DNA of 48,957 nt, from assembly GCA_021300455.1 (NCBI GenBank), contig JAJTDP010000010.1, forward strand, positions 1-48,957, read 5' to 3'. The position numbers were made by a program, and so were the translations under genes. This document shows, piece by piece, positions 1-8,320 of the stretch (position 1 is the stretch's first letter; the number at the start of each line of letters is the position of its first letter). The notes beneath the pieces were generated by a model. It was not told the DNA's origin. It saw nothing but the letters and a program-made list of their open reading frames with translations, and searched no databases. The DNA comes from Sediminibacterium sp. GTDB lineage: Bacteria > Bacteroidota > Bacteroidia > Chitinophagales > Chitinophagaceae.

Positions 1-413
1 ATCAGCGCGGCGCATTCATTTTCTAAAATGCCACCCACAATAGTGGTGGAAGTATGAAAAGGATTTTTTTCTGTGACCCTGCGGTAGCTATTTTTTTGGT
101 CATGGGCACCAAACACAATATGGCCAATTTTATTCCAATACAAAGCACCTGCACACATTAAACAGGGTTCAAGGGTAACATATAAAGTGGCTTCGGGTAA
201 ATACTTTTCTTGTAAATTTTCGCAAGCACTAGTGATGGCTAAAATTTCAGCGTGCGCTGTTACATCTTTTAATAATTGTACTTGATTATGCGCCTTAGCA
301 ATTATTTTACCATGCATTACAATAACAGCACCCACTGGTACTTCATCGACGTCAAAGGCCCTCTGTGCTTGCACGAGGGCCTGACGCATAAAATCTTCAT
401 GTATAGTTTGCAC
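1..413 (-). CDS. tadA: tRNA adenosine(34) deaminase TadA, 3' end outside window
   Basis: Deaminates adenosine 34 to inosine in the tRNA-Arg(ACG) anticodon; cytoplasmic and normally essential. About 137 codons are visible before the window edge cuts the C-terminus. The zinc-dependent cytidine-deaminase fold is clear: HAE at residues 54-56 (zinc His and proton-shuttling Glu) and PCLMC at 83-87 (two zinc Cys), with the family-typical N-terminus FMRQAL. I place the start at a GTG (413) because TadA proteins have several residues before FMR; the alternative ATG at 389 would begin at that Met and look too short. The gene lies only 8 nt downstream of the DUF1080 stop, so it may be read from the upstream operon. 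A guanine deaminase or other nucleoside deaminase is less likely given the PCLMCAGAL context. Confidence 0.88.
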   Translation of the reverse strand, partial: MQTIHEDFMRQALVQAQRAFDVDEVPVGAVIVMHGKIIAKAHNQVQLLKDVTAHAEILAITSACENLQEKYLPEATLYVTLEPCLMCAGALYWNKIGHIVFGAHDQKNSYRRVTEKNPFHTSTTIVGGILENECAAL

Positions 414-421
414 TATCTGAA

Positions 422-1108
422 TTATAGTTTTTGAATTCGAATATTTCTATAACTCACTTTGTCATCATGATCTTGTAAGGCAATATGTCCAGAGAATTTT
501 TTACCAAAGTCTGGCGATTCTCCTTCAGCAAACTTAGATCTTCTAATAAGTTCTTTCCAGCTATCATCTCCTACATGTGTGCTTACCACAGTAACATCAT
601 TTAAAATAAGGTCTAATTTATCTTTCTTAAAAATAATATCTACTTTATTCCATTGATCGTAAGGTTTTACTACCCCTTCTTTGCCTACAATTAAATCATA
701 TAAATTACCTGCTCTATGGCTAACAATTTTTCCATCGGGATGTCCGTCATTATCTAGCACTTGCATTTCTGGTCCTGTATGCCAAGTTTCTTTATATTTA
801 GTGGGGTCGTCTTGCACAAAAAAGATAATACCGCTATTACCATTTTTAGAAATTTTCCATTCTAATTGTAAATGAAAATCATTAAAACTTTCATTAGTTA
901 CAATATCCCCCGCCGATTTTCCTGCCGCCTTTGCTGCTGGATCAAAAACAATCGCACCATCTTCTATCTTCCAAGACTCGCCCACTGTTGTTTTGCCAAA
1001 ACTATGCCAACCCTTAGTGGTTTTTCCGTCAAATAAAGAAATCCATTCTTGAGCATTGGTTTGTGCAGCAACAAAACAGATTAAAGAAGCCAATAATAAT
1101 TTTTTCAT
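422..1108 (-). CDS. Secreted DUF1080 protein (3-keto-glycoside hydrolase family)
   Basis: A 228-residue exported protein. Residues 1-19 are a Sec signal peptide ending TNAQ; the rest is one DUF1080/3-keto-disaccharide hydrolase domain (concanavalin-like jelly roll), starting with the typical WISLFDGKTTKGW and containing the family's NSGIIF and GPEMQVLDN segments and the closing GHIALQDHDDKVSYRNIRI. Family members hydrolyse glycosides previously oxidised at C3 of the sugar; others are uncharacterised. It sits in a tight minus-strand series with a cytochrome c and sugar oxidoreductase/isomerase genes, and a GMC dehydrogenase lies just beyond, which fits hydrolysis of 3-keto glycosides in the periplasm. 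The substrate cannot be read from sequence. Confidence 0.85.
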   Translation of the reverse strand: MKKLLLASLICFVAAQTNAQEWISLFDGKTTKGWHSFGKTTVGESWKIEDGAIVFDPAAKAAGKSAGDIVTNESFNDFHLQLEWKISKNGNSGIIFFVQDDPTKYKETWHTGPEMQVLDNDGHPDGKIVSHRAGNLYDLIVGKEGVVKPYDQWNKVDIIFKKDKLDLILNDVTVVSTHVGDDSWKELIRRSKFAEGESPDFGKKFSGHIALQDHDDKVSYRNIRIQKL

Positions 1109-1165
1109 GCGAATTGTTTAATTCAAGTTATACTTAATTAAAGTACTTTACTTATTTATAATATT

Positions 1166-1564
1166 TTATTTCTTCAAAAGAAAGATATATTTCACCATGG
1201 CTTCTACATCTTCCTCTTTTAACTGTGGATGCGGCGTCATTGGAATAGCACCCCAATTACCACTTCCCCCTTTTATAATTTTAGAGGCTAACATTTTAAC
1301 GTTCTCTTCCGTGTTATCATATTTAGCTGCTACATCTTTGTAAGATGGTCCAATATTTTTTTCACTTGTTTTGTGACAAGTTAAACAATCGCTTCCAGCA
1401 ATCAAGGCCAGCCCTTTTTGATAATCTGGATTGTCTGATAATGCATTACCCGTTGAAGCGGTTGCTTCTTTTGTTTCTGTTGTTGCTTTTCCAGCCTCTG
1501 TAGATCCACCACCACATGCTATTACAATAATAGCAGTTGATAAAATAAATAAAACCTTCTTCAT
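1166..1564 (-). CDS. Lipoprotein c-type cytochrome (class I, c551-like)
   Basis: A 132-residue monohaem cytochrome c. It has a lipoprotein signal (lipobox around VIAC, Cys17), a low-complexity Gly/Thr/Glu linker to about residue 45, then a compact haem domain with CLTCH at 60-64 and a likely axial Met109 in the segment AIPMTPHPQL, ending in the helix EEDVEAMVKYIFLLKK. It is predicted to be anchored to a membrane and face the periplasm. Between the DUF1080 gene and the sugar isomerase gene, and near a GMC dehydrogenase, it is a good candidate electron acceptor for that flavoprotein. A role in another respiratory branch is possible. Confidence 0.9.
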   Translation of the reverse strand: MKKVLFILSTAIIVIACGGGSTEAGKATTETKEATASTGNALSDNPDYQKGLALIAGSDCLTCHKTSEKNIGPSYKDVAAKYDNTEENVKMLASKIIKGGSGNWGAIPMTPHPQLKEEDVEAMVKYIFLLKK

Positions 1565-1583
1565 ATTGCTTCGTTTTTAATGT

Positions 1584-2636
1584 TTAAATACCTAAAATTT
1601 TCTTATTGAATGATTCATCTGAACCGGTACTGGCAAAATCATCAAATGCTTTCTCGGTTACTTTAATAATATTTTTTTGAATAAAGAGGGCGCCTTCAGC
1701 TGCGCCAACTTCTGGATGTTTAATAGCACATTCCCATTCCATCACTGCCCAACCTTTAAAATTATAAGCAGCTAGTTTACTAAAAATACTTTTGAAATCT
1801 ACTTGTCCATCGCCTAGTGATCTAAATCTTCCAGCACGGTCAACCCAGTTTTGGTATCCACCATATACACCTTGTTTAGCTGTTGGATTAAATTCTGCAT
1901 CCTTTACATGGAACATTTTAATACGCTCATGAAAAGCATCGATATAACCAAGGTAGTCCATGCATTGTAAAACAAAGTGAGAAGGGTCGTATAATAAACA
2001 AGCTCGCTTATGCCCCTTTACTTTATCTAAAAACATTTCATAAGTAACACCATCATGTAAGTCTTCACCCGGATGAATTTCATAACAAAGATCGACTCCC
2101 ACTTTATCAAATTCATTTAAAATAGGCATCCATCTTTTAGCAAGTTCAGTGAAACCTGTTTCAACTAATCCTGCAGGGCGTTGTGGCCAAGGATATACCG
2201 TATGCCATAATAAAGAACCACTGAAAGTAGCATGCGCATTTAATCCTAAATTTTGGGAAGCCTTTGCTGCATAGATTAATTGTTGTACTGCCCACGCTGT
2301 TCTTGCTTTTGAATTGCCATGCACTTCTTTGGGAGCGAATCCATCAAACTGCGCATCATAAGCTGGGTGTACTGCTACTAATTGTCCTTGCAAATGCGAA
2401 GACAATTCAGTGATTTCCATTCCTGCACTTGCCACAATACCTTTTATTTCATCTGCATAAGTTTTACTTTCTGCAGCTTTTTTTAAATCGATACATCTTG
2501 AATCCCAACTTGGAATTTGCACTCCTTTGAAACCTAGGCCAGCCGCCCATTTGCAAATACTCTCTAAAGTATTGAAGGGTGCTTCGTCGCCCATAAATTG
2601 AGCTAAAAAAATGGCAGGTCCTTTAATTGTTGTCAT
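1584..2636 (-). CDS. Sugar phosphate isomerase/epimerase-type TIM barrel protein
   Basis: A 350-residue cytoplasmic protein (no signal peptide) of the AP-endonuclease-2/xylose-isomerase-like TIM barrel superfamily. Putative metal ligands lie in order: Glu in CYEIHPGED, Asp/His in LLYDPSHFVLQ, His in KMFHVKDAEF and Glu in AVMEWECA. Family members are divalent-metal isomerases or epimerases; relatives act on 3-keto sugars and on 3-keto C-glycosides. It is 22 nt downstream of the Gfo/Idh/MocA oxidoreductase gene, suggesting that the two enzymes work in succession: oxidation, then isomerisation or bond cleavage. The exact substrate is not inferable. Confidence 0.85.
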   Translation of the reverse strand: MTTIKGPAIFLAQFMGDEAPFNTLESICKWAAGLGFKGVQIPSWDSRCIDLKKAAESKTYADEIKGIVASAGMEITELSSHLQGQLVAVHPAYDAQFDGFAPKEVHGNSKARTAWAVQQLIYAAKASQNLGLNAHATFSGSLLWHTVYPWPQRPAGLVETGFTELAKRWMPILNEFDKVGVDLCYEIHPGEDLHDGVTYEMFLDKVKGHKRACLLYDPSHFVLQCMDYLGYIDAFHERIKMFHVKDAEFNPTAKQGVYGGYQNWVDRAGRFRSLGDGQVDFKSIFSKLAAYNFKGWAVMEWECAIKHPEVGAAEGALFIQKNIIKVTEKAFDDFASTGSDESFNKKILGI

Positions 2637-2658
2637 ACTAGTCTTTTAAATAAAATTT

Positions 2659-3825
2659 TTAAATAACATAAGGTGTCCACTTTTGGTCGGACTGTGAAGA
2701 AGCTACTACATTGTCAATAAAGGCCATGCCTCTTAAACCATCTTCGATACCTGGGAAGTCTAACATTTCTGCAGTAGGGGTAGTGCCATCTATTTTACAA
2801 CCAAGGGTTAAAGCAAAGTTGCGATAGATATTCGCAAAGGCTTCTAAGTATCCTTCTGGATGACCACCTGGCGTGCGTGAATTATGTATTGCAGAAGAAG
2901 ATAAATGTGCACCGTAGTTGCCACCTGCTCTTAAAACTTGTGCTGGTTGATCTAGCCATTTCACCTGTAAAGTATTAGGCTCGTGTTGCATCCATTCTAT
3001 TCCACCCTTTTCTCCGTAAATTCTAATTTTTAAATTATTCTCTTCACCTGCGGCTACTTGAGAAGCCATTAATACACCTTTGGCACCGTTGTCAAATTTT
3101 AACATCACTGAGCCGTCGTCGTCTAATAATCTTCCTTCTACCATAGTATTTAATTCAGCACAAACATCAGAAATTTTTGCGCCTGTAATATATTCTGCTA
3201 AATGTGCAGCATGGGTTCCAATATCTCCCATCACAGAACTTTTTCCAGATTTTTTGGGATCGGTTCTCCAAGCTGCTTGCGCATTACCTTCTCTTTCAGA
3301 TAATTTACTTAACCAACCTTGTGCATATTCTACCCAAACTTTTCTAATCTTTCCTAGCTTCCCTTCTTTCACCATGGCTTTTGCATGTTTCACCATAGGG
3401 TAACCAGAATAGGTATGTGTTAAACAAAGTGTTAATCCTGTTTCGTCTAATTTTTGTTTTAATTGCTTGGCTTCATCCATTGAAAAAGTAATTGGCTTTT
3501 CAATCACCACGTGAAAGCCATGATCTAAGGCCATCATAGCAGGTGCAAAGTGTGCAAAGTTCGGTGTTACAATAGTTACAAAATCGATACGCTCGTTTGC
3601 AGGTAGTGTCGCTTCTTTTTTAATCATCTCCTCAAAAGTCAAATAAGTTCTTTCCTTTGGAAGAAATAAAGCCTCACCTGAAGCTACTGCTATTTCAGGA
3701 TTAATACTTAAGGCACCACAACTCACTTCAATCAGTCCATCCATATTGGCAGCTAATCTGTGTATGGCTCCGATGAATGCATCCTTCCCTCCGCCCACCA
3801 TACCCATGCGTAATTTTCTATTCAT
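2659..3825 (-). CDS. Gfo/Idh/MocA family oxidoreductase (cytoplasmic)
   Basis: A 388-residue NAD(P)-dependent sugar or inositol dehydrogenase-like protein. The N-terminal Rossmann fold begins at once (MRMGMVGGGKDAFIGAIH), the conserved catalytic-region motif EKPITFSMDEAK is near residue 110-120, and the C-terminal alpha/beta domain carries MGDIGTHAAHLAEYITG. There is no signal peptide, unlike the second family member at 9550. It is the first gene of the minus-strand run toward tadA and is divergent from the plus-strand isomerase/GMC operon. Family members oxidise or reduce sugar carbonyls, often at C3, including reduction of 3-keto sugars. Confidence 0.88.
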   Translation of the reverse strand: MNRKLRMGMVGGGKDAFIGAIHRLAANMDGLIEVSCGALSINPEIAVASGEALFLPKERTYLTFEEMIKKEATLPANERIDFVTIVTPNFAHFAPAMMALDHGFHVVIEKPITFSMDEAKQLKQKLDETGLTLCLTHTYSGYPMVKHAKAMVKEGKLGKIRKVWVEYAQGWLSKLSEREGNAQAAWRTDPKKSGKSSVMGDIGTHAAHLAEYITGAKISDVCAELNTMVEGRLLDDDGSVMLKFDNGAKGVLMASQVAAGEENNLKIRIYGEKGGIEWMQHEPNTLQVKWLDQPAQVLRAGGNYGAHLSSSAIHNSRTPGGHPEGYLEAFANIYRNFALTLGCKIDGTTPTAEMLDFPGIEDGLRGMAFIDNVVASSQSDQKWTPYVI

Positions 3826-3999
3826 TGTTGATTGTTTTTAAGCTTAAAAATCGTTTAATTAAGTCATTGCAAAACTTGCACAGTAATCTATTAGCAATTT
3901 CCTTATTATTTTGCAAATAACCCCCTTTTTTAACTAAAAACTTTCTAAAAAATAGGAAATAAAAATTATATTTATCAAACCAATTAACATTCACTTGCT

Positions 4000-4893
4000 A
4001 TGTCAACCAATGTCAATAGACGCAATCTTATTAAACAAGTTTTAACAGGGTCTGCAGCAATCGCTACAGGTGCTGTGGTACCATCTACTATTTTAGCAGC
4101 CGTGAAAAATAAAACAGTAACAGAACCATTGAAAGGCAACATTCAACATTCCGCCTGCAGGTGGTGCTATGGCAGCATTCCAACAGCCACACTAGCAAAA
4201 AATTTTAAGCAACTAGGTATGGTAGGCATGGACTTAGTAGGTCCATCAGAATGGAAAATTTTAAAAGAAAATAATTTAATTTCTACTATGTGTAATGGTG
4301 CAGAGATTAGTTTAACAGAAGGATTTAATACATTACAATACCACGATAAATTAGTAAAAAATTATATAGAACATATTCATTATGTAGCAGATGCAGGTTA
4401 TACCAACTTGATTTGTTTTTCTGGAAATAGAAAAGGCATGGATGATGAAACAGGATTGAAAAATTGTGTTACCGGTTTGAAAAAAATTATGGCAGTGGCA
4501 GAAAAAAGAGGGGTCATGATTCAAATGGAATTATTAAACTCAAGAGTAGACCACAAAGACTACATGTGTGATCGTTCTGCTTGGGGCGTTGAATTGTGTA
4601 AGCGTTTAGGTTCTGCTAATTTTAAATTGCTATTCGATATTTATCATATGCAAATTGATGAAGGAGATATTATTCATTCAATACAAACCAATCATCAATA
4701 CTATGGTCACTACCATACAGGGGGCGTGCCAGGTAGAAATGAAATTGATGAAAGACAAGAATTATATTATCCTGCGATTATGCGTGCCATTGTAAAAACA
4801 GGTTATAAAGGTTATGTTGCACAAGAATTTATTCCTGCAGACAAAAACCCATTGGCTTCATTAGCAGCCGCAATTAAAATTTGCGATGTTTAA
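4000..4893 (+). CDS. Tat-signal hydroxypyruvate-isomerase-like TIM barrel protein
   Basis: A 297-residue protein with a Tat-type leader: RRNLIK at residues 7-12, a hydrophobic Ala/Thr-rich stretch, and likely cleavage after residues 30-35. The mature part is a xylose-isomerase-like TIM barrel of the hydroxypyruvate isomerase subgroup, with putative metal ligands in IQMELLNSR, LLFDIYHMQIDEGD, GHYHTGG and YVAQEFIP. Because it is exported, cytoplasmic glyoxylate metabolism is unlikely; a periplasmic step on an oxidised sugar fits better. It heads a plus-strand series with the GMC dehydrogenase, its small subunit and another Tat-exported isomerase. The 174 bp upstream are very AT-rich; I found no exact TAnnTTTG box there. 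Confidence 0.83.
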   Translation: MSTNVNRRNLIKQVLTGSAAIATGAVVPSTILAAVKNKTVTEPLKGNIQHSACRWCYGSIPTATLAKNFKQLGMVGMDLVGPSEWKILKENNLISTMCNGAEISLTEGFNTLQYHDKLVKNYIEHIHYVADAGYTNLICFSGNRKGMDDETGLKNCVTGLKKIMAVAEKRGVMIQMELLNSRVDHKDYMCDRSAWGVELCKRLGSANFKLLFDIYHMQIDEGDIIHSIQTNHQYYGHYHTGGVPGRNEIDERQELYYPAIMRAIVKTGYKGYVAQEFIPADKNPLASLAAAIKICDV

Positions 4894-4980
4894 TGAAATG
4901 AAAATGGTAAGTAAAAACAAGTAGTAAGAAAATGAATTAAATAGAAAAATAAAATAATTATAAAAAATAAAATATAAAGT

Positions 4981-6660
4981 ATGGCAGCACAACAATATGA
5001 TGCAATAGTAGTAGGGTCGGGCATTAGCGGCGGATGGGCAGCTAAAGAACTAACGCAAAAAGGTTTAAAAGTGTTGATGTTAGAGCGTGGTAGAAACATT
5101 GAACACATTAAAGACTATGTAAACGCAGATAAAGAAGCATGGGATTTTCCGCATAGAGGAGAAAGAACACAGCAGATGATTGAAGATTATCCAGTGTTAA
5201 AACGTGATTATCCATTGAACGAAACCAATTTAGATTTCTGGTGTTCTGATAAGGATCATCCTTATACAGAAACAAAACGTTTTGATTGGTTTAGAGGATA
5301 CCATGTAGGTGGTCGTTCTTTAATGTGGGGTCGTCAATCTTACCGTTGGGCTGATTCAGATTTTGATGCGAATTCAAAAGATGGAATTGCTGTGGATTGG
5401 CCTGTGCGTTATAAAGATATTGCACCATGGTACGATTATGTAGAAAAATTTGCAGGTATTTCTGGAAATAGAGACGGTATTGATTTATTACCTGATGGAC
5501 AGTTTTTACCTCCAATGGATTTGACTTGTGTAGAGAAAGATGTGGCTGCAAGAATTAAAGATATTTATAAAGGCAGCCGTCATTTAATCATTGGCCGTAC
5601 GGCTAATATTACGGTCCCGCATGAAGGCCGCCCTGGTTGTCAGTTTAGAAATAAATGTTGGTTGGGTTGTCCGTTCGGTGGTTACTTTAGTACACAGTCT
5701 TCTACTTTACCAGCTGCTGTGGCAACAGGTAATTTAACATTAAGACCTTGGAGTATTGTAACAGAAATTAAATACGATAAAGATAAAAAACGTGCTACAG
5801 GTGTAATAGTGTTAGATGCTGAAACCAATAAAACTATTGAGTACAGTGCAAAAATTATTTTTGTGAATGCCTCTACTTTAAATAGTACTTGGATTTTGAT
5901 GAATTCAGCTACTGATGTTTGGGAAGGTGGATTAGGAAGCAGCAGTGATGCATTGGGTAAAAATTTAATGGATCATCATTTAGGTAATCGTGCAGGTGGA
6001 ACCATTGAGGGTTACGAAGATAAATACACATTTGGTCGTCGTGCCAATGGTTTCTATATTCCAAGGTTCAGAAACCTTGGCGATGAGAAGCGTGATTATA
6101 TTAGAGGATTTGGTTACCAAGGTGGCGCCAACAGAGCTGGATGGGGACGTGATGTGGCCGAAGTAAGCATTGGTGGAAAATATAAAGATGCATTGACAGA
6201 GCCAGGTGGATGGTCTATTGGTATGATGGGCTTTGGAGAAATATTACCTGATCCAACTAACAAAGTGACTTTAGATAAAACGAAGACAGATAAGTGGGGC
6301 TTGAATGTCTTGAACATTGATTGCGAGTTGAAAGACAACGAAATCAAAATGCGTAAAGACATTTTAGAAGACGCAAAAGAAATGCTTGAGCGTGCAGGGG
6401 CTAAGAATGTGGAAGGTTTTGAAGGAGATGGTACACCAGGTAGAGGTATTCATGAAATGGGTACAGCGCGTATGGGTAGAGATCCTAAGACTTCTGTATT
6501 GAATGGCAATAACCAAGTATGGGATGCGCCGAATGTATTTGTGACTGATGGTGCCTTCATGACAAGTGCAAACTGCGTTAACCCTTCATTGACTTATATG
6601 GCATTTACAGCACGTGCAGCTGAATTTGCAGTGAATGAATTGAAAAAAGGAAACTTATAA
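4981..6660 (+). CDS. GMC-family FAD dehydrogenase, glucoside 3-dehydrogenase-like large subunit
   Basis: A 559-residue glucose-methanol-choline oxidoreductase. The FAD-binding GSGISGG motif is at residues 12-18 with LERGRN after it; the C-terminal domain has His491 in GIHEMGTARMG and Asn534 in NPSLT, the likely His/Asn pair that abstracts the hydroxyl proton. Cys220, Cys226 and Cys230 form CX5CX3C, the spacing I recall for the [3Fe-4S] ligands of FAD-dependent glucose dehydrogenase and glucoside 3-dehydrogenase catalytic subunits. It has no signal of its own, so it would be carried out by the Tat-signal small subunit encoded 25 nt downstream. Expected reaction: oxidation of a sugar or glycoside hydroxyl, with electrons passed to cytochrome c. 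Confidence 0.87.
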   Translation: MAAQQYDAIVVGSGISGGWAAKELTQKGLKVLMLERGRNIEHIKDYVNADKEAWDFPHRGERTQQMIEDYPVLKRDYPLNETNLDFWCSDKDHPYTETKRFDWFRGYHVGGRSLMWGRQSYRWADSDFDANSKDGIAVDWPVRYKDIAPWYDYVEKFAGISGNRDGIDLLPDGQFLPPMDLTCVEKDVAARIKDIYKGSRHLIIGRTANITVPHEGRPGCQFRNKCWLGCPFGGYFSTQSSTLPAAVATGNLTLRPWSIVTEIKYDKDKKRATGVIVLDAETNKTIEYSAKIIFVNASTLNSTWILMNSATDVWEGGLGSSSDALGKNLMDHHLGNRAGGTIEGYEDKYTFGRRANGFYIPRFRNLGDEKRDYIRGFGYQGGANRAGWGRDVAEVSIGGKYKDALTEPGGWSIGMMGFGEILPDPTNKVTLDKTKTDKWGLNVLNIDCELKDNEIKMRKDILEDAKEMLERAGAKNVEGFEGDGTPGRGIHEMGTARMGRDPKTSVLNGNNQVWDAPNVFVTDGAFMTSANCVNPSLTYMAFTARAAEFAVNELKKGNL

Positions 6661-6685
6661 TTTATAATATTTTAAAAATAATTTT

Positions 6686-7249
6686 ATGATGAATAGAAGA
6701 GAAGCCTTATCAAGAGTTGCCCTTATTATGGGAGGAACTGTTTTAGGTGCAGAAGCTTTTTTATCCGGTTGTACCACAGGTGCTACAGGATTAAAATTTA
6801 CTAAAGACGATATTTCGTTTTTAAATGAAGTGGCTGAAACTATTTTACCTGCAACAGACACACCTGGCGCCAAAGAAGCGAAAGTAGGTGAGTTTATGAC
6901 AGTGATTGTAAATGACTGTTATGAAGCCAAAGACCAAACTGCTTTTATGGCTGGTATGAAAACATTAGATGAAGCTTCTAATAAAGCCAATGGTAAAACT
7001 TTTATGCAAGCTACAGCAGAACAACGTAATAGCTTATTAACTGAATTAGATAAACAAGCTGCTGAATTTCAAAAAACTAAAAAGCCAGATGAGACAAAGC
7101 ATTACTTTACCATGTTAAAAGAATTAACCCTATGGGGATTCTTTAGTTCTGAAGTGGGCGCTACCAAGGCTTTGCGTTATATCGCAGTACCCGGCAAATA
7201 CGAAGGAACGGTACCTTATAAAAAAGGAGATAAGGCTTGGGCTACTTAG
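6686..7249 (+). CDS. Gluconate 2-dehydrogenase subunit 3 family protein (Tat-exported small subunit)
   Basis: A 187-residue partner of GMC dehydrogenases. The leader MMNRREALSRVALIMGG is Tat-like (RRE then hydrophobic), followed by FLSGC, which could act as a lipobox (Cys29) and anchor the complex to the membrane. The rest is helical and matches the subunit 3 family (FLNEVAETILPATDTPGAKEA near residues 47-65; LTLWGFFSSEVG near 150). Known role: chaperones and exports the large subunit through Tat and sits beside it. It follows the GMC gene by 25 nt, the usual arrangement or its mirror in glucoside 3-dehydrogenase loci. Two adjacent ATG codons (6686 and 6689) are equally possible starts. Confidence 0.85.
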   Translation: MMNRREALSRVALIMGGTVLGAEAFLSGCTTGATGLKFTKDDISFLNEVAETILPATDTPGAKEAKVGEFMTVIVNDCYEAKDQTAFMAGMKTLDEASNKANGKTFMQATAEQRNSLLTELDKQAAEFQKTKKPDETKHYFTMLKELTLWGFFSSEVGATKALRYIAVPGKYEGTVPYKKGDKAWAT

Positions 7250-7363
7250 TAAGTAGTAGGCCATCTATTATACAGAACTTTCAAATTGAATCTTTAACGG
7301 TGCAGTAGAAAAATTGCATTCGTATTATTAACGACTGAACTAAGGGCAGCATTAAAAAAAATT

Positions 7364-8218
7364 ATGAACAATTCAAGAAGAAACTTCCTGCGTCAAACAG
7401 CATTAGCAGGTGCGGCTTTAAGCATGCCATTTGGTAATGAGTTAATGGCAATGGCTGGAAAGTCTAACCCATTTGGTATTCAACTATGGACAGTAAAGCA
7501 AGCTTTATATAAAGACACAGTAGGTGTTTTAAAACATTTATCTAAATCTGGTTACAAACAAATAGAAGGTTTTGAAGGAGACAAAGGTATTTTTTGGGGA
7601 ATGAAAAATACGGAGTTGAAAAAAGTATTAGATGATTTAGGAATGCAAATGATTTCTTCTCATTGTAATAATACCGAAGACTTTCAACGCAAGGCAGCCG
7701 GGGCGGCTGAGATTGGAATGAAATATTTAATATGTCCTTATAAAGGAGCGCAAAAGTCACTTGATAATTACAAAAAATTCTCCGATGAGTTTAATGCTTG
7801 CGGAGAGATTGCCAAGAAAAATGGCATTCGCTTCGCATATCATAACCACGATTATTCTTTTGTACCCATGGATGGTATTGTACCACAAGATTTAATGATG
7901 AAATCAACTAACCCTGATACCGTTGATTTTGAAATGGATATGTATTGGACAGTGGCTGCAGGCGTAGATCCTATCGCTTACATGAAAAAATTTCCGAATC
8001 GTTTCAAGTTAGTGCATGTAAAAGATTTAGCTAAAACAGCAACGGGTATTGAGTCTTGTATTATTGGTAAAGGCACTATCGATTATAAATCTTTATTACC
8101 TAAAGCAGCTGCTCAAGGCGTAAAATATTATATCGTAGAACAAGAGGCCTATACAGGTACTACCGAATTAGATTGCGCTAAAGACGACGCTGCTTATCTG
8201 AAGACCTTAGTATGGTAG
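7364..8218 (+). CDS. Tat-signal sugar phosphate isomerase/epimerase TIM barrel protein
   Basis: A 284-residue exported protein with a textbook Tat leader (SRRNFLRQTALAG, residues 4-16; cleavage probably after GNELMAMA). The mature domain is a xylose-isomerase-like TIM barrel with likely metal ligands in FAYHNHDYSF, VDFEMDMYW, LVHVKDLAK and YIVEQEAYTG. This subgroup is common in Bacteroidota and Planctomycetota and frequently lies beside DUF1080 and Gfo/Idh/MocA genes. It closes the plus-strand operon that begins with the other Tat-exported TIM barrel and the GMC complex; the 114-nt gap before it could hold its own promoter, but none is obvious. A hairpin terminator follows 63 nt after the stop. 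Confidence 0.86.
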   Translation: MNNSRRNFLRQTALAGAALSMPFGNELMAMAGKSNPFGIQLWTVKQALYKDTVGVLKHLSKSGYKQIEGFEGDKGIFWGMKNTELKKVLDDLGMQMISSHCNNTEDFQRKAAGAAEIGMKYLICPYKGAQKSLDNYKKFSDEFNACGEIAKKNGIRFAYHNHDYSFVPMDGIVPQDLMMKSTNPDTVDFEMDMYWTVAAGVDPIAYMKKFPNRFKLVHVKDLAKTATGIESCIIGKGTIDYKSLLPKAAAQGVKYYIVEQEAYTGTTELDCAKDDAAYLKTLVW

Positions 8219-8280
8219 AAATAACTAGTAGCCATTAAAAAGTATATATAAGCATACATTTATAAATAGACATTGATTAA

Positions 8281-8320
8281 GAAACCTTACTATTATTTTA
8301 TAAGTAGGGTTTCTTTTTTT
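8281..8320 (+). terminator. Rho-independent terminator after the isomerase gene
   Basis: Arms GAAACCTTACT (8281-8291) and AGTAGGGTTTC (8303-8313) pair over 11 positions with one T-G wobble, followed by seven T residues. It ends the plus-strand operon and overlaps the stop codon of the convergent aminotransferase gene. Confidence 0.75.
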
